Position numbers and translations under genes: made by a program. This document shows, in pieces, positions 62,828 through 64,000 of a stretch of 64,000 nucleotides of DNA. The notes beneath the pieces are model-generated. The model had not been told where the DNA came from. It was given only the letters and a program-made list of their open reading frames with translations, and did not search any database. The first letter of the stretch is position 1; every line of letters begins with the position of its first letter. This stretch comes from Lithodes maja (Eukaryota; Arthropoda; Malacostraca; Decapoda; Lithodidae): positions 1 through 64,000 of the forward strand of contig JBAKBP010006615.1 in assembly GCA_037953745.1 (NCBI GenBank), written 5' to 3'.

Positions 62828-64000
62828 TCACACCCAACCCTTCTCGTCCATATGCTTATCCAATTTTATCTTAAAGCTCCCTATCGTTTTTAATCCCACT
62901 ATAGCACTTGGTAGTCCATTCCACCCATCTACAACTCTGTTACCAAACCAATATTTGCCTATATCTTTTCTGAAACGAAATTTATCTAATTTGAAACCAT
63001 TGGTACGAGTTCTTTCGCTATCACTGAGCTTTAGTACATTTGTCATGTCCCCTTTGTTAATCCCACTAACCCACTTGAACACCTCTATCATATCCCCTCT
63101 AACTCTGCGTCTCTCTAACGAATGTAAGCCTAATTTCTTCAACCTTTCTTCATACGGAAGATTTCTAATATTATGGATCATTTTTGTCATTCTACGTTGT
63201 ACTCTCTCCAATGAATCTATGTCCATTCTGTAATAAGGACACCAAAATTGAACAGCATAATCCATATGGGGTCTCACTAATGACAAGTAAAGTTTTAAGA
63301 TAACATCAGCAGTTCTGTTACTCACACTCCTTGAGATGAACCCGAGAATCCTGTTTGCCTTGTTTCGAACGCTTATACACTGTTGTCTAGGCTTCAAATC
63401 ATTGCTAACAAACACACCTAGATCTTTCTCACAATTCGAGTTTTCTAATTCCACATTAGCTAGTTTATATTTAACATTTGTATGCATCTTCCCTATCTTT
63501 AATACCTTGCATTTGTCAATGTTAAACTTCATCTGCCAATTTACTGACCATTCGTGTAAGGTATCTAGATCCCTTTGGAGGCACTCTATATCTCTATCTG
63601 AATCAATTGTTCTCCCCATTTTGGTATCGTCTGCAAATTTACTTATCCTACTAGTTATACCTAAATCAAGGTCATTTATGTATATAACAAACAACAGAGG
63701 ACCTAATACAGATCCCTGGGGGACACCACTTTTGACTGCTCCCCATTCTGACTTCGTACCATTTATGCTGACTCTCTGCTTCCTACCAATTAGCCATGAC
63801 CTAATCCATCCCAACAACGCCCCACCTATTCCATGCGCCTCAACCTTTCTCATCAATCTCTCATGGGGGACTCTGTCGAAAGCTTTACTGAAATCTAAAT
63901 ATATTATATCATATGACTTGTCATTATCTACTGCTTCATATACCTCTGAGAAAAAACTAAGCAAATTAGTAAGGCAAGAACGTCCCTGAGTGAATCCATG
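62828..64000 (-). CDS. LINE reverse transcriptase, cut by the window end
   Basis: The open frame on minus enters at 64000 with HGFTQGRSCLTNLLSFFSEV and continues DIIYLDFSKAFDRVPHERLM, KSGVPQGSVLGPLLFVIYIN, KFADDTKMGR (catalytic FADD), FNIDKCKVLKIG and LVRPHMDYAVQFWCPYY, ending at a stop at 62828. About 390 codons without interruption. Related to the LINE at 38412-39567 (same motif order, roughly half of residues shared) but with a different 3' UTR. The 5' part lies outside the window, so completeness is unknown. It lies antisense within the receptor gene. Confidence 0.9.
   Translation of the reverse strand, partial: HGFTQGRSCLTNLLSFFSEVYEAVDNDKSYDIIYLDFSKAFDRVPHERLMRKVEAHGIGGALLGWIRSWLIGRKQRVSINGTKSEWGAVKSGVPQGSVLGPLLFVIYINDLDLGITSRISKFADDTKMGRTIDSDRDIECLQRDLDTLHEWSVNWQMKFNIDKCKVLKIGKMHTNVKYKLANVELENSNCEKDLGVFVSNDLKPRQQCISVRNKANRILGFISRSVSNRTADVILKLYLSLVRPHMDYAVQFWCPYYRMDIDSLERVQRRMTKMIHNIRNLPYEERLKKLGLHSLERRRVRGDMIEVFKWVSGINKGDMTNVLKLSDSERTRTNGFKLDKFRFRKDIGKYWFGNRVVDGWNGLPSAIVGLKTIGSFKIKLDKHMDEKGWV

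Overview
The window is eukaryotic, AT-rich intronic and intergenic DNA packed with retrotransposons, most likely from a decapod crustacean. Pointers to that are arthropod-type nicotinic acetylcholine receptor exons, a tRNA-derived SINE with the CACCTAG/TAAATAGGTACCTGG core that I know from decapod sequences, and a LINE ending in repeated TTCTTATG. No prokaryotic operon, CRISPR array or rRNA was seen.

Host gene. Three consecutive exons of a beta-1-like nicotinic acetylcholine receptor subunit lie on the + strand at 37951-38126 (TM2-TM3), 50683-50804 (start of the cytoplasmic loop) and 61817-61980 (distal loop). Splice phases match across both junctions. The introns are about 12.6 and 11.0 kb and are mostly transposon. 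Upstream exons lie beyond the window or were not recognised.

Left third (1-27573). A DIRS-type tyrosine-recombinase retrotransposon (C, + strand, 5' end outside the window) is split by a second DIRS element (A, - strand, 4012-22025). A is itself split by a third (B, - strand, 5520-14179). Each shows the DIRS layout: inverted terminal repeats (ITRs), an internal complementary region (ICR) made of both joined ends, gag, RT-RNase H-methyltransferase and a tyrosine recombinase (YR). C also carries a truncated RTE-like LINE, a 1.58 kb terminal-inverted-repeat element and a TTAA-flanked MITE.

D and E (28861-36795, - strand; 52054-60225, + strand). These are two copies of a second DIRS-like family. 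Their coding strand is almost free of adenine, about 5% in a hand count. This removes stop codons in all frames and coincides with loss of catalytic Asp and Tyr residues in RT and RNase H. Leaders, ITRs and ICRs have normal composition.

Middle (40881-50358). A complete LTR retrotransposon has near-identical 1813-bp LTRs, an AGAT target duplication and one 1775-residue gag-pol ORF. Its integrase precedes RT-RNase H, the Gmr1-type order. A 216-bp LINE tail sits in frame inside its protease.

Right end. The last part holds a palindromic element, the third exon, a diverged LINE tail and a LINE RT running off the window. Many long ORFs in D and E, on both strands, are composition artefacts and are not annotated as genes.
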